Of a stretch of 56,270 nucleotides of DNA, positions 11,529 to 22,403 are shown piece by piece. The translations under genes and the position numbers were made by a program. The first letter of the stretch is position 1. The number at the start of each line of letters is the position of its first letter. Under the pieces are notes generated by a model, which was not told the origin of the DNA, ran no database searches, and was given only the letters and a program-made list of their open reading frames with translations. This DNA comes from Zopfochytrium polystomum (taxonomy: Eukaryota > Chytridiomycota > Chytridiomycetes > Chytridiales > Chytridiaceae): NCBI GenBank assembly GCA_025765615.1, contig JAIVFJ010000368.1, positions 1-56,270 on the forward strand, in the 5' to 3' direction.

Positions 11529-11837
11529 TGTTATGAATCACCCTCTGGAAACCTCTGGAACGTTCTAGAACATTCCTTCATGGAACCTTGTGGAACCTTC
11601 TGGAACCTTCTTTGCTTCCCCCGACTTGTCTTGTTGTCATTGGTATCATTGGTATCATTGAATTACTAATTGCTCTTTCTGGAACTTTCTTTGAGTCTTG
11701 ACAAGGAAGACTCTCAAAAGGTATAAAAGGGGGATGGGGTACCTGTCCCATCCCTCAAGTGAATTATTGTTTCCAATACAATCATCACTCCTCTCAGTTC
11801 CTTGTCTGCCTTGTCCTGTCCTGCCCTGTTCCTGACA
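11529..11837 (+). mobile_element. Solo LTR, family C, with 5-bp target duplication
   Basis: A 309-bp unit begins TGTTATGAATC, ends CCTGACA (TG...CA), and is flanked on both sides by ACAAT (11524-11528 and 11838-11842). That is what a retrotransposon LTR leaves after internal recombination. It contains a TATA box (TATAAAA, 11722-11728) and a dense array of GAA/TTC pentamers upstream of it. A second copy is at 31211-31561. No internal region belonging to this family is in the window. Confidence 0.92.
11557..11611 (+). promoter_or_regulatory. Heat-shock-element-like array inside the solo LTR
   Basis: Contiguous alternating pentamers GGAAC-GTTCT-AGAAC-ATTCC (11557-11576) match the heat-shock element nGAAnnTTCn four times in a row. 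Six further phased pentamers at 11582-11611 match with one imperfect unit (CTTGT). The array lies about 110 bp upstream of the TATA box. Binding by heat shock factor is an inference from the pattern. Confidence 0.7.
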
Positions 11838-12530
11838 ACAATGATGTGTCTGTTGGATCAAAACCGCAGGAGCTTTACCAAGCACTCAGTATCAATAGAT
11901 CAGAGGATCTTGAATAAAGTACTACCAATGTGCATATACTCCAACAGTGGCCTCTACTACCTCATTTTAAGGCTGCCAACCGCTGGAAACGGAGTGGATA
12001 ATTAAATATCTGTATCTGCATCTGCAGCAAGCGGACATATGGGTTAACAAATCTGTGTTTGCAACCGCCAGATATGGGTACGGATATCCACTGTACCTCA
12101 TTAGGAAATATCCCGAAAATGGATGTGATTGACGTGTCAGGAAAGCCACGCTTCTGCCGCCTGCAGCTGCGTGACAAAAATTTATTCCTTCTCGAGAAAC
12201 AACGATGAAAAATTCGTATGCGTCACAGCGCAAGGGCAACCAACAATGAACAGCTCACATACCTGCTGTGATGATGCCGCTCTACTCGCGCAGTTTTAGA
12301 ATGTCAAGCACAGGATGCACCTTGCCTGGTTGTACGTTCTCATTGCAAGTAGCAGATGCTGGCACGTGTACTGGGACAGGAGGTATGTGGAGACTTTTGG
12401 ATATAAATCAAATTTGTCCAACGAATGGATGCCCAACCTGCTTAAGTAGCTGCATGGGAATGCATTTGATTTTTATTTTCCGGGTTACTCACAGAAATGC
12501 CGTTCATTCTTATTTTCGGGCAGGGCAATA

Positions 12531-12734
12531 TTTACAGTGAATTTCATATTCCTTGAGATTTTTGGGCTGAAAAAAAAATGTTTCAGAGGGACCAAAAAAA
12601 AGTTTTCGATTGGGGGGTGGTTGGTCTCCATTTAGGGGTGGTCCGTCTCCAATAGTGAAAAGTTTTTTTTGCCCTCCATCAAACTTTTTTTTTTGCTGCC
12701 TCAAAATCTCAAGGTATATGAAATTGACAGTAAA
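12531..12734. mobile_element. MITE-like element with terminal inverted repeats
   Basis: The two ends are inverted copies. The left begins TTTACAGTGAATTTCATAT; the right, reverse-complemented, begins TTTACTGTCAATTTCATAT; both continue CCTTGAGATTTT. The element is 204 bp with A/T runs inside and no coding capacity. I see no clear target duplication at these boundaries, so the exact ends are uncertain. Confidence 0.7.
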
Positions 12735-14149
12735 GGCAGCGACAAAAATTTGGCAGTTCCGTGACAAGTCACCCCGAGCGAAGCACCAAAGAGCAATAAT
12801 GGCCGATCGGCTTCCCCAACACGTTCAACTGTTTCGCCATGACCTGACGCTTTCGCATTGTGTGGTTGGTGTTCACGGCTCTATTACGTAAATTGACTTT
12901 GTGTGAAAGGGTACCTCGACGTGTGGTCAGGAGGAGGGAGGAGGGAGAAAGGGAGGAGGAGGCAGAGGAGGGTTGATCGGTCGTGGTGGTGGTGGGCGCA
13001 AGAGTCGTGCTGTGCAGCGCGAATGCGACGCAAGAGGAGAGAGAGAACGGTTTAGTGCGTGCGATGGGTACGTTCGTGAACCATGTTGGTGTATCTGTGC
13101 GTGCGCTGTTTGATTCGAATCGATTGATCTCCTACTTAACTGTCCAAGATCGATGGCAGATACGCATTTGTTTCTGGCCAGCTGGCAACAGAGGGTCGGC
13201 GGCCGCCTCCAGTGAGTGGGGAGCCGGCAATTGCATGAAACGACCCTGTATTAATATTGACTGTAAAAGATCGCCCAATCCGCTGAAGCTGAAACAAGAC
13301 TCTGCATGGAACAGATTGCTGGCATATTGGGCTCTGTTGGCTTGACCCTCGAGAATATCGTGAGGGTCAACTTATGTGAGAAGGATCCTTTGCATTTCCT
13401 CCCCACCACTTGGCACTTGGCGAAAACTTGATAATCTCTGGCAGATGTGGTTGACCTCCCAGCCTTAAACGAGATTTTTCGTGCATTCGCAACCTTTTTT
13501 CCAAGTGGTAAATTCCCAGCACTTACATGTGTTGGAGTTGCAGGCTTAATTGGGGGTTGCAAGGTGGAGATAACGGCTGCAGCTGCTTTTCCAGCTGGAT
13601 TTACATCTGCATCAGCTGAAGAGGGTTAGGGTTAAATTTGGAGTGGGATAAAGGGTACATTGTAAAAGTTTTTTAAAAAACAGGCCCACTTGACTTGCGG
13701 CGAACACGCCTCTCTGGGTATGGAGGTTGCCATGTAGTACCACCAATTGGCCTTTACGTACTCACAATCGTAAACCCTGTGCAATCCCGCACTGCTTCCC
13801 TCATCTCACGTTAACACATGACCATCCCTTCTGCCATCAACTGCTTCTGCATTTCCGCAGGTACAGGACATTCAACTTCGTTTGAGACAGTCCACAATTG
13901 GAGTGTATGATGGTGAGTGCACCATCAATTACACCGTTGACCAATCTCCTTACTCACTGTGAGACTATACTTACTCTTTTGACCACGTTCCAGGCCCTAG
14001 AGTGAAGGAAAGCAAATAATAGACTAAAACTAACCTTATTGGGCTGTTGTCTAGAGAGAGCACTGATTACTCGTGGGGCTGCAGGCTGGTGTGAGGAGAA
14101 ATGGAAGGGCGCTCCCAAGGGCGCAACTCAACTGCAGAATAAAAGAGAG
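12735..14149. other. No gene recognised
   Basis: No open frame on either strand shows domain motifs, and no repeat copy found elsewhere in the window covers this stretch. Confidence 0.4.
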
Positions 14150-14265
14150 AAGAGGGCAACAGGGGTTTTATTTTGTAAAGAACCTAATCTCAAACAAAGC
14201 AGGAGTGGTTAATAGCGACTGGACAGACAGGACGTGACCTAGTGCCCCTCGTCGACAGGGGTGCT
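14150..14265 (+). repeat. Dispersed repeat D, copy 1
   Basis: About 115 bp containing GGAGTGGTTAATAGCG and CTCGTCG. A diverged copy in the same orientation lies at about 46236-46350 (roughly three quarters identical by eye). Nature unknown; it may be the edge of a larger element. Confidence 0.6.
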
Positions 14266-15665
14266 GCGACTCTTAAGATGAAAGTACCCTCTTGTGGTCA
14301 GAAGGCACGGGGTACGCTCAGGCTTGCGCTACAAGGTACCAAAGACTCAATGGCGTTGGCCCATCCTCAACTGTAAGCCACAGCAACTGCTATCAAAGCT
14401 ATATGGCAGAAGAGTCCAAATACCTGCGCCTGTGCGCTCAAGGGGAATCAGCAATGGGAATCAGCAACTTGGAGGAGGAGAAGGTGGAGAGGACGAAGAG
14501 GAGATTTTTTGCCTTGAGGAAATGTTTCCTTTTTGGGTTTCCAGTGATTGTTGTCAAACAAATGACAAAATTTCTTTTGAGGAGACAGTGATGGCCATTG
14601 CATGAAGTGGATGTTGATGAAGGCAAAAGAATCACGACGCAAGGGTCTGGGATTACAATGGGGTGTGAGCAATATGGGTGGGGTTGCACGGTCCAGGATA
14701 TCTCCTTTCGTGACTGGAGGCAGCGCCAAGTGCGCCTCCTTCACTACACGGGACGAGCTGGTGCACCTTTCTTCCATGCTCACCACCTTTGTTCCATCCT
14801 TGACTGACGCTGCCACTGGATGACCCCAGAATGCTCGCTGCGCACATTTTGTGATTTTCCCAAGGTTTTGGAGGTGGTCCATAAGGGATGAATTTTTTAT
14901 TGCCTTTGGTGGGAATGTTGTTCATCAGAAAAACATGGTGATTGAATTGAAGCAAACTTTGCAAGCTTCTGGCGACTGTGGCAGACATTGTCAAAGACAG
15001 ACAACTAAGAACAAAATCCGATTAGGTAGACCCACAAGCAGTGTCAGCGAAAATTGCGACGTGCTGTCCAAAGGGTGTCGTCACCCCATCAGAACTTTCC
15101 TCTATTTTTCCCTGTTTTTTCCAGCAATAGCGCCCACAGAGCCAACCAAAACGGCGCTGAAAGCGCCAACGATAAGAGAATTCTTGTGGAATGTCTTCGT
15201 GCTCAAGAGCCAAAGAGAGCTCTTCCTCACTATCAAAGATAGTGAAATACAGCACAATTAGAGCAGGGAACTTGACCATTAGTCCGAATAATTAGTCTAC
15301 ATAGTAGAAAAATTTAGAAAGTTATGGAACTCCCAGAATTGATCCCTCCATCAGATAGGGTAATACTTTATATGTAGAATGTATGTGTTTTATGTTGCAT
15401 AGTAAAGTAAGAGCTCATTGAGAACCTAAACTTTGGCCAACACTATGTGTGAGATACTTGAGAGTCTCACAGTACCTCTTTTTCGTAAACGTGCGCTCCG
15501 TTCGCCGTATAGACAATAACAAGATCTCCAGCGCGTTTGTCAACATGACTACTGACTCAATAAAGTATGTTGCCAAGCCCTTCAGCGTCTACCAGAGAAT
15601 TTCGGTCACTGGTTGGAGGATCTTACAGCAGAACTCTCCAACAAAAATATCGACTTACGACACTT
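14266..15665. other. No gene recognised; weak minus-strand open frames
   Basis: Minus-strand open frames of 85-144 codons between about 14448 and 15279 are composed like protein but have no motif I can name. They could be a decayed transposon gene. I do not assign a function. Confidence 0.3.
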
Positions 15666-16069
15666 CCTAAATGCCTGTTGCATTGCTCAGATTGCACAGC
15701 ACAGCGGAGGGCGGAATTCCAGATCAGGGAGGGGATTTCCAATGCAGAGAGCGGAATTCCGATGCATGGGGCAGTGGTACACTGCTTCTGCATGCTTGCT
15801 GTGCTGTGTTACATGTGCAGAGTGCGTAGTTTGAGCGTTTTTGTGCATGTTCTAATTGCATTGTTCCTACCGGTAGGATGAACAAAGCTAGAACAACAGC
15901 CGCCTTTGCCTATCTCTTTTTATTGAGAACAGATTAGCCCTTCCGAGCGCCCCATTCAAGTATTGAATCTACTGAGCCCTTCAAACACCCCATCCAGTGT
16001 GATTGGATGGAGTTCTCAAAGGGATCATCAGTAACAGGCGTAGTGTACCCTGTGGGTCGAATCTCAACA
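15666..16069 (-). mobile_element. Family A LTR, partial, reverse orientation (A1-left)
   Basis: Matches about the first 400 bp of the family A LTR (TGTTGAGATTCG...) as its reverse complement; on the + strand it ends CTCAACA at 16069. The rest of the LTR is missing on the left. Family B Copia coding sequence abuts it directly on the right. Confidence 0.85.
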
Positions 16070-17663
16070 ACTTCCTTTCCTCTCCTTATTGATAACGGTT
16101 GCAATGTTACTACTCTTCGTGATTTCTCCTTCTTTATCCCATCAACCTTCAACAACCAAAAATCCAGCATGCGCATCGCAAAGGAAGGCCAGTTCTCAAC
16201 TGCAAGGGCTCAGGCGTTGCACAAATTCCTCTTGCAAACAACATCACTCTCATTATTGAAGGCGTGCAGTTTGCTCCAGAATGCCCACCCAGTCAACCTT
16301 ATTGCCGACAGGGACCTCCAGCTATGCAGTTACTATCACTTGGCACGAGACCTCCAAACAGGTGTTGTTCACCGCAGCAGCTATGAAGGTGACCCAGCAG
16401 TTCTTCAAATGATCCTTCGGCACAGCCTCCAGTGGTTCCCAACTGCAGCAAACCCAACCTTCAATTATAGCACTCAATTTCTCGCCCATTGCGCCAGCAG
16501 ATATTACAACTTTTTCACGTCAGCAGAACCTGCAGACACACACAGCATTCGTGCAGCATTTCTCAACAGCAAAAAACCAGACACTCGCCGACTGCACCAA
16601 CGTCTAGGACACATTCCCTATGCTCGACTTCGTTCCACGAAGGAACGACAAACCTGTGCTGACTTTCCAGACATAGACTTAGAACTGCTTGAGGACGAGT
16701 GTAATCCCTGTATTCTTGCAAAGCAGACACATGCCTCTATTCCCCGCACAGATCCTCCGGACAAGCTACCTGGGGAACACTTGGCGTTTGTCCTTGTGGA
16801 GGTCAAACCCAAGTTCAGGGGGCAGTACGGCTTTGCCCTCATTGCCATTGACTATGTCAGCCATTATATCTGGTCAACCAACCTACAACGGAAGTCTGAT
16901 GCTTTACCAGAAGCCATCAAAATCATTCAGCAACTCCAGACTGTGCGAGAAGTTCAGGTTAAGTCAGTTAGGTTTGATGGGGGTGAACTTAAGTCGACTG
17001 CCTTTGAACGCTTCTGTGCCTCTCGTGGGATACGGGTTGAAGTCAGTCCACCACACACACCAGAGCTCAACAGCAAAGCAGAACGTGCAGTGGTCATGGT
17101 GGGGATACGCGATTCGACATGCAGTAGATATCATCAATACACTTCCTGTCCTCAGCTGTGGATTACTATCTCCAGTTGAAACGCTTCTTGGATTCCCTCC
17201 ATGTATCAGTCAATTCAGAGTTTTTGGCTCAGGATGTTTGTATCACATCACAGCAAAGGAACGAGGACAAACACATCAGTTTAAAAAGCTTGCAGAACGC
17301 GCTCGACCAGCAATTTACATTGGAAACATTGGTCGTTCCATTGCTCGTTTGATTGACATCAGCATGGGTAGAGTAATCACTCATTGATTGGATGACCTTG
17401 TGGTCGCAGAAGACAGTTTCCCTCGCCTCAGCACCTCAGCAGCAGAGGATATTGCTCAGGACCTCATTCATCAGCTAACACCACTCCTCAGCAAAGATGA
17501 ACTTAGATCAACTGAACAAAACATCACCAACCTCCTTCGTGAAGCCAATGTTCGCGTGGATCAATTCCCAGAACCAGGACCAGCAGCGGTAGCTGAACGA
17601 CAACCTTCCACTGAACTAGCACCAATTGAACATGTAGTGATCCAGGTACAGCAGCAAAAGTGA
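16070..17663 (+). pseudogene. Copia family B pol fragment: protease to integrase
   Basis: Decayed Ty1/copia polyprotein. The retropepsin-like motif reads LLIDNGCNVT. A pre-integrase region has LHQRLGHI and CNPC, and the integrase core has IDYVSHY, then VRFDGG, then a Glu in LNSKAERAV, consistent with the D,D,E triad. A frameshift near 17085 moves the reading to a second frame that continues ...AIRHAVDIINTLPV... to a stop at 17387; a further short frame runs to 17663. The first 21 codons of the longest open frame come from the neighbouring LTR. No reverse transcriptase follows here; the related RT/RNase H part is at 29480-30749. Confidence 0.85.
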
Positions 17664-17985
17664 ATCGGATAACGACGTACAGCACGAAGTGTTGGAGGTG
17701 GCGGCACAACGGGTTGGACTCTGTGTTACCGCAATTAACGCCATCTCCAGTGGGCCTTACCTACGAGCACTAAAGCCAGGGGACCAATCGGATGAGTGGG
17801 GGCGGCGACTGGCTCTGTGACTGCAGGCGCACTCTCGGCTGGGAGTGACGTGGGTGGCGCAACCAAAGGCCTCGGGCCATACCGACCCTGCAGGAGCTAG
17901 TGTGGCGTGGACCCAAGTCAGAAGGGATGGATGCCTGTTTGGGGAGCCCATTCCGTAAGGAACACCACCAGGGGAGATGGGCCCC
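17658..17985 (+). repeat. Dispersed repeat E, copy 1
   Basis: Begins near AAAGTGAATCGGA and includes GCAATTAACG, CTCCAGTGGGCC and GGGAGCCCATTCCG. A diverged copy in the same orientation is at 20929-21213. Each copy lies within about 90 bp of a family A LTR boundary. Function unknown. Confidence 0.65.
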
Positions 17986-18067
17986 TTGGCGCCTGATGTT
18001 ACGCATGGGGGAAAGTGCGGAAGGAGGGCTGTGGAGAGAGGAAGAGAGGGCTCTCTGGCACGGGGTG

Positions 18068-19073
18068 TGTTGAGATTCGACCCACGGGGTACACTACGCC
18101 CGTTACTGATGATCCCTTTGAGAACTCCATCCAATCACATTGGATGGGGTGTTTGAAGGGCTCAGTAGATTCAATACTTGAATGGGGCGCTCGGAAGGGC
18201 TAATCTGTTCTCAATAAAAAGAGATAGGCAAAGGCGGCTGTTGTTCTAGCTTTGTTCATCCTACCAGTAGGAACAATGCAATTAGAACATGCACAAAAAC
18301 GCTCAAACTACGCATTCTGCACATGTAACACAGCACAGCAAGCATGCAGAAGCAGTGTACCACTGCCCAATGCTCCGGAATTCCGCTCTCTGCATCGGAA
18401 TTCCCCTCTCTGCACCGGAATTCCGCGCTCTGCATCGGATTTCCGCTTCCTGATCTGGAATTCCTCTCTCTGCACCGGAATTCCGCTTCCTGATCTGGAA
18501 TTCCAGCTTTCCTGCTGTGCTGTGCAATCTGAGCAATGCAACAGACATTTAGGAATCAGGGATTGCACCAATCACTGCATTTCTAAAAGTGAGATAAAAA
18601 CTGAGCTCACCAGAGATTGCACCAATCATTGGATTTCTAAAAACAAGGAAAAAAGCGGCTTGTTTCCCAAACAAGCTTCCTGATTTGGAAACAACCAAAC
18701 CAATTTACAAGCAACTGTTTCTCAAACAAGCTGTAAATTGGTTCCTGGTGGTACTCAGCCCAGACAAAGTGCTCAGCCCAAGGTGGTACTCAGCCCTGGC
18801 TGGTACTTAGTCCAGGGTGGTGCTCAGCCCAGGCTGGTACTCAGCCCTGGCTGGTATTCAGCCCTGAGTGATGCCCAGCACTGGGTGGTACTCAGCCCTG
18901 AATGGGTACTTAGCCCAGGCTGGGGATTGGTGCTCAGCCTGTTTTATCTCATTTCTGTGGCCTGCTCTGTGCAGCCCACTGCTCCCTCTGTTTTCTGATG
19001 GCTCCAACCTGCAGGAGTATAAAAGCAGCAAACTCTCACAGAGATCAAACAAGGAATCCAACCCCCTCCTTGC
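18068..19073 (+). mobile_element. Family A LTR, 3'-truncated (A1-right)
   Basis: Begins TGTTGAGATTCG and follows the full LTR until CCCCCTCCTTGC, then switches abruptly to the 3' end of a family B element. Inside are a roughly 21-bp tandem array around GGAATTCCG (18376-18505) and a roughly 19-bp array around GGTACTCAGCCC (about 18745-18920). A TATA box (TATAAAAG) lies at about 19018. With the inverted partial LTR at 15666 it brackets 2 kb of family B sequence. Confidence 0.88.
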
Positions 19074-19263
19074 AACTCGCAGTCCTACAGTTATGCTGTC
19101 ACCTCAGCAAGCAGAATACTTTCTTATTGTTCTGCCACCTGGTGGCCAGTCATACCTGTTTATTGCTTTTCCTAAGCCAGTGTACAGTTTCCTTACGTTG
19201 CCTATGGCGTAAGGTTTTCCTCCGTGCTGGCCCTTTTGCTCCTGCCCACAGCTTAGGGGGGAG
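19074..19263 (+). pseudogene. Family B Copia 3' end with polypurine tract
   Basis: A short RNase H remnant (reading ...VMLSPQQAEYF...) resembles the equivalent part at about 30430. It ends in AGGGGGGAG immediately before the family B LTR at 19264, the expected position and composition of a polypurine tract. Confidence 0.7.
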
Positions 19264-19500
19264 TGTTAGATTTTGGGTTTTTGCAGTAAGCAGTGTGCAG
19301 GAGCAACACCTCACACTGTGGTGCATGGGAGCACCAACTGTGATGAGGATTTGGTGCATTTTTTGTCACCTGGTCTTTGTCACAATTTTGAATAAAGCCA
19401 AACAGCATACATTGTACAACAGTCTCCCACCTCAGCTTCACCATCACACGAGAGTAGTCCACCAGAGTAGTTCACCACCATCCACAAACAGCAGCAGTCA
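19264..19500 (+). mobile_element. Family B LTR (copy B1)
   Basis: 237 bp from TGTTAGATTTTGGG to ...CAGCAGTCA (TG...CA), directly after a polypurine tract, so it is a 3' LTR. Contains AATAAAGCC at about 19390. Related copies are at 28975-29180 (partial, minus) and 47180-47417 (minus). Confidence 0.8.
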
Positions 19501-19507
19501 TTTCTTT

Positions 19508-20080
19508 CAGATTTCTGCTGAGTATAACTAAAGGGTGTTGAGAAAGGCTGTGCGTATACTGAGTGTATCAACTGGTTCTGCAGAGCTGAAGAGGTTGTAA
19601 AATTTACTGGCGCAGTGTGCAATAAATTGTTTGCTGCAGTTGAAGTTGGGGTTTGCTGCTGTTGGGAACCATTGGAGACCATGTCTAAGAATCATTTGAA
19701 GGACGGCTGGATCTCCTTCCTCAGGACTGCTACGATAAATAGTACCACGTTGAAGGTCTCGTGCAAGATGGAAGAAGCCACATAGTTGTAGGTCCCGATC
19801 AGCGACCAAGTTGACAGGACATTCGGGAGCATATTGGGCACCTTCAATTATAAGTGTGATGTTGTTGGCGAGTGGTATGAGGGCTGTGCCGAATCCTTCA
19901 CAAGTAAGAATCGGTCCTTCTTTGGCAATACGCATGCTAGATTTCTGCTGAGTATAACTATAGGGAATGAAGAGAGAGAAATCTCGAAGTATTGTGACAT
20001 TGCAACCTTTGTCGATGAGTACAGGAAAAGAAATAGGAAGAGAAGGCAACCTTGCAAGATTACTGAAGCCATTCTCATCT
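19508..20080 (-). pseudogene. Family B Copia fragment, inverted: protease and pre-integrase
   Basis: Minus-strand coding remnant parallel to 16070-16570, with the retropepsin motif VLIDKGCNVT and the same downstream block (MRIAKEG, NLVADRDLQLC, DPAVLQMILRH). A 20-bp segment around TTTCTGCTGAGTATAACTA occurs both inside it (about 19940) and at its left junction (about 19510), suggesting microhomology at the join. Confidence 0.8.
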
Positions 20081-20928
20081 AAGATTCTTCCTTTGCCGAA
20101 CCAAATCTAACTGACTCTAGATTTCAAACTGCTCTTAACAGAGTCACTCCATAACAGCTATGTTCTTTGAATGCCTCATTCATTCATGCAGCATAACCAG
20201 GATCTGGATACTTCAGAGATTGCCCTCAACTTTTGTAATCTGACCAGAAACTTAGTGGTTCTGGCTTGGATGTTCGACTTGACAAAAACATTCTGCTGAT
20301 TCTTTAACGAGGCAGAGTAGAAGACATCAGGCTAAGTCTTTGTTCCCTTTGCTTGCACTAACACTCTTCTACCAGCATTAATTCACCACAACATCACTTG
20401 GAGACTACAGGCAAACCATCATCAAACAATCAAGCTCTGTGGACACATATGGATATACTAACTCTCACCAATGCTTACTACCACTCACTTTGTCTCTTTC
20501 TTTATTCTCCACTCTAGACGAACTAAAGCAAAAATCAACCACCTCACACACAGTTACAATTACCATATCATCAAACTATTCAAACCTCAGCAGTTTCATC
20601 AGCAAAATTCAGGAAACCTTCAACTATTCATTCCTGCAGATCAGCTTCAGAAACAACACCAACATCACCACTTTGCTCCATTCAGTCACCAGTCACCTTG
20701 AACCATCTTTGAACTTGAATTTTGCCAGTTGAACAAGTTGAATTGGAGTTGCATTCAGTTTTCTGCAGCCTCAACAAAGTCAGACAAAGCATCAACCATT
20801 CCCCACAGCAGAGTCACTCCAGAAAACAACAACTTCCTCCATTCGGTCAGCATTCAGCTTCAGCAATCAGAATTGGAAGAAGTTAAACTGGAATTGGTAT
20901 AAAGTATCAACCACATGGTAATCCACAG
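20081..20928. other. No gene recognised
   Basis: Asn/Thr/Ser-rich short open frames on + (20439-20732) without motifs. Lying between element fragments, this is probably degenerate transposon sequence. Confidence 0.35.
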
Positions 20929-21213
20929 CGAAAGTGAATCGGAGAACGGTGTACAGCTCTGGTGTTGGAGGTGACGGCACGATGGGTTGAATTCCGTGCT
21001 ACTGCAATTAACGTCACCTCCAGTGGGCCCTTACTGGGAGCGCTATAGGCATGACTGAGGAAGGCCGGACCAGGGTGGCAGACCGGCAATGTAAATCAAC
21101 CGAAGGCCCACGAACACCGAAGTTCCAGCTTGTAGGCAAGTGTGGCCCAGACCTGTGTCAGAGGAGGTGGAGTCCTGAGCAGGGAGCCCATTCCGCAAGG
21201 AGTACCAACCAGG
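20929..21213 (+). repeat. Dispersed repeat E, copy 2
   Basis: Diverged copy of 17658-17985, sharing AAAGTGAATCGGA, GCAATTAACG, CTCCAGTGGGCC and GGGAGCCCATTCCGCAAGG. It ends 13 bp before a family A LTR. Confidence 0.65.
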
Positions 21214-21225
21214 AGACAGTTATTC

Positions 21226-22403
21226 TGATGAAATCCCACCCAGGACTGGAGGGACTTGGTGCGTGTGGGGGATGAAGAGAGAGAGAGAGAGAGAGCAGTG
21301 ATGATGGAAAAGGGAGAGGAGTGAGAGGATGGAGAGAGAGAGGAGTGAGTGGGCAGAGATGGAAGAGAGAGCAAATGGAGGAAGAGAGATTGGCTTGTTT
21401 TGCACTGGATTCTGTCAAAGCAGCAAGGAGGGGGTTGGATTTCTCGTTTGATCTCTGTGAGAGGGTTGCTGCTTTTATACTCCTGCAGGTTGGAGCCTCA
21501 GAAAACAGAGAGAGCAGTGGGCTGCACAGAGCAGGCCACAGAAATGAGATAAAACAGGCTGAGCACCAACCCCCATCCTGGGCTAAGTACCCATTCAGGG
21601 CTGAGTACCACCCAGGGCTGGGCATCACTCAGGGCTGAGTACCAGCCAGGGCTAAGTACCAGCCTGGGCTGAGCACCACCCAGGGCTGAGTACCAGCCTG
21701 GGCTGTGCACCACCCAGGGCTAAGTACCAGCCAGGGCTGAGTACCACCTTGGGCTGAGCACTTTGTCTGGGCTGAGTACCACCAGGAACCAATTTACAGC
21801 TTGTTTGAGAAACAGTTTGCTTGTAAATTGGTTTGGTTGTTTCCAAATCAGGAAGCTTGTTTGGGAAACAAGCCGCTTTTTTTCCTTGTTTTTAGAAATC
21901 CAATGATTGGTGCAATCTCTGGTGAGCTCAGTTTTTATCTCACTTTTAGAAATGCAGTGATTGGTGCAATCCCTGATTCCTAAATGCCTGTTGCATTGCT
22001 CAGATTGCCAGAACAGCAGGAAAGCTGGAATTCCGGATGAGGGAGTGGAATTCCGATGCAGAGAGCGGAATTCCGGTGCAGAGAGCGGAATTCCGATGCA
22101 TTGGGCAGTGGTACACTGCTTCTGCATGCTTGCTGTGCTGTGTTACATGTGCAGAGTGCGTAGTTTGAGGGTTTTTGTGCATGTTCTAATTGCATTGTTC
22201 CTACCGGTAAGATGAACAAAGCTAGAACAACAGCCGCCTTTGCCTATCTCTTTTTATTGAGAACAGATTAGCCCTTCCAAGCGCCCCATTCAAGTATTGA
22301 ATCTACTGAGCCCTTCAAACACCCCATCCAGTGTGATTGGATGGAGTTCTCAAAGGGATCATCAGTAACGGGCGTAGTGTACCCCGTGGGTCGAATCTCA
22401 ACA
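21226..22403 (-). mobile_element. Family A LTR, complete, reverse (A2-left)
   Basis: 1178 bp. On + it starts TGATGAAATCCC and ends CTCAACA, so in element orientation it is TGTTGAG...TTTCATCA. It lies at the end of a minus-strand pol segment and so is a 3' LTR. The 5 bp outside it (TATTC) do not match those outside the partner LTR at 28974 (ACTCT). Confidence 0.93.

Noticed and set aside
18376..18505. Regular 21-bp repeats with GGAATTCC, superficially CRISPR-like
   Set aside because: The spacers are themselves repeats, the array sits inside an LTR, and the genome is eukaryotic.
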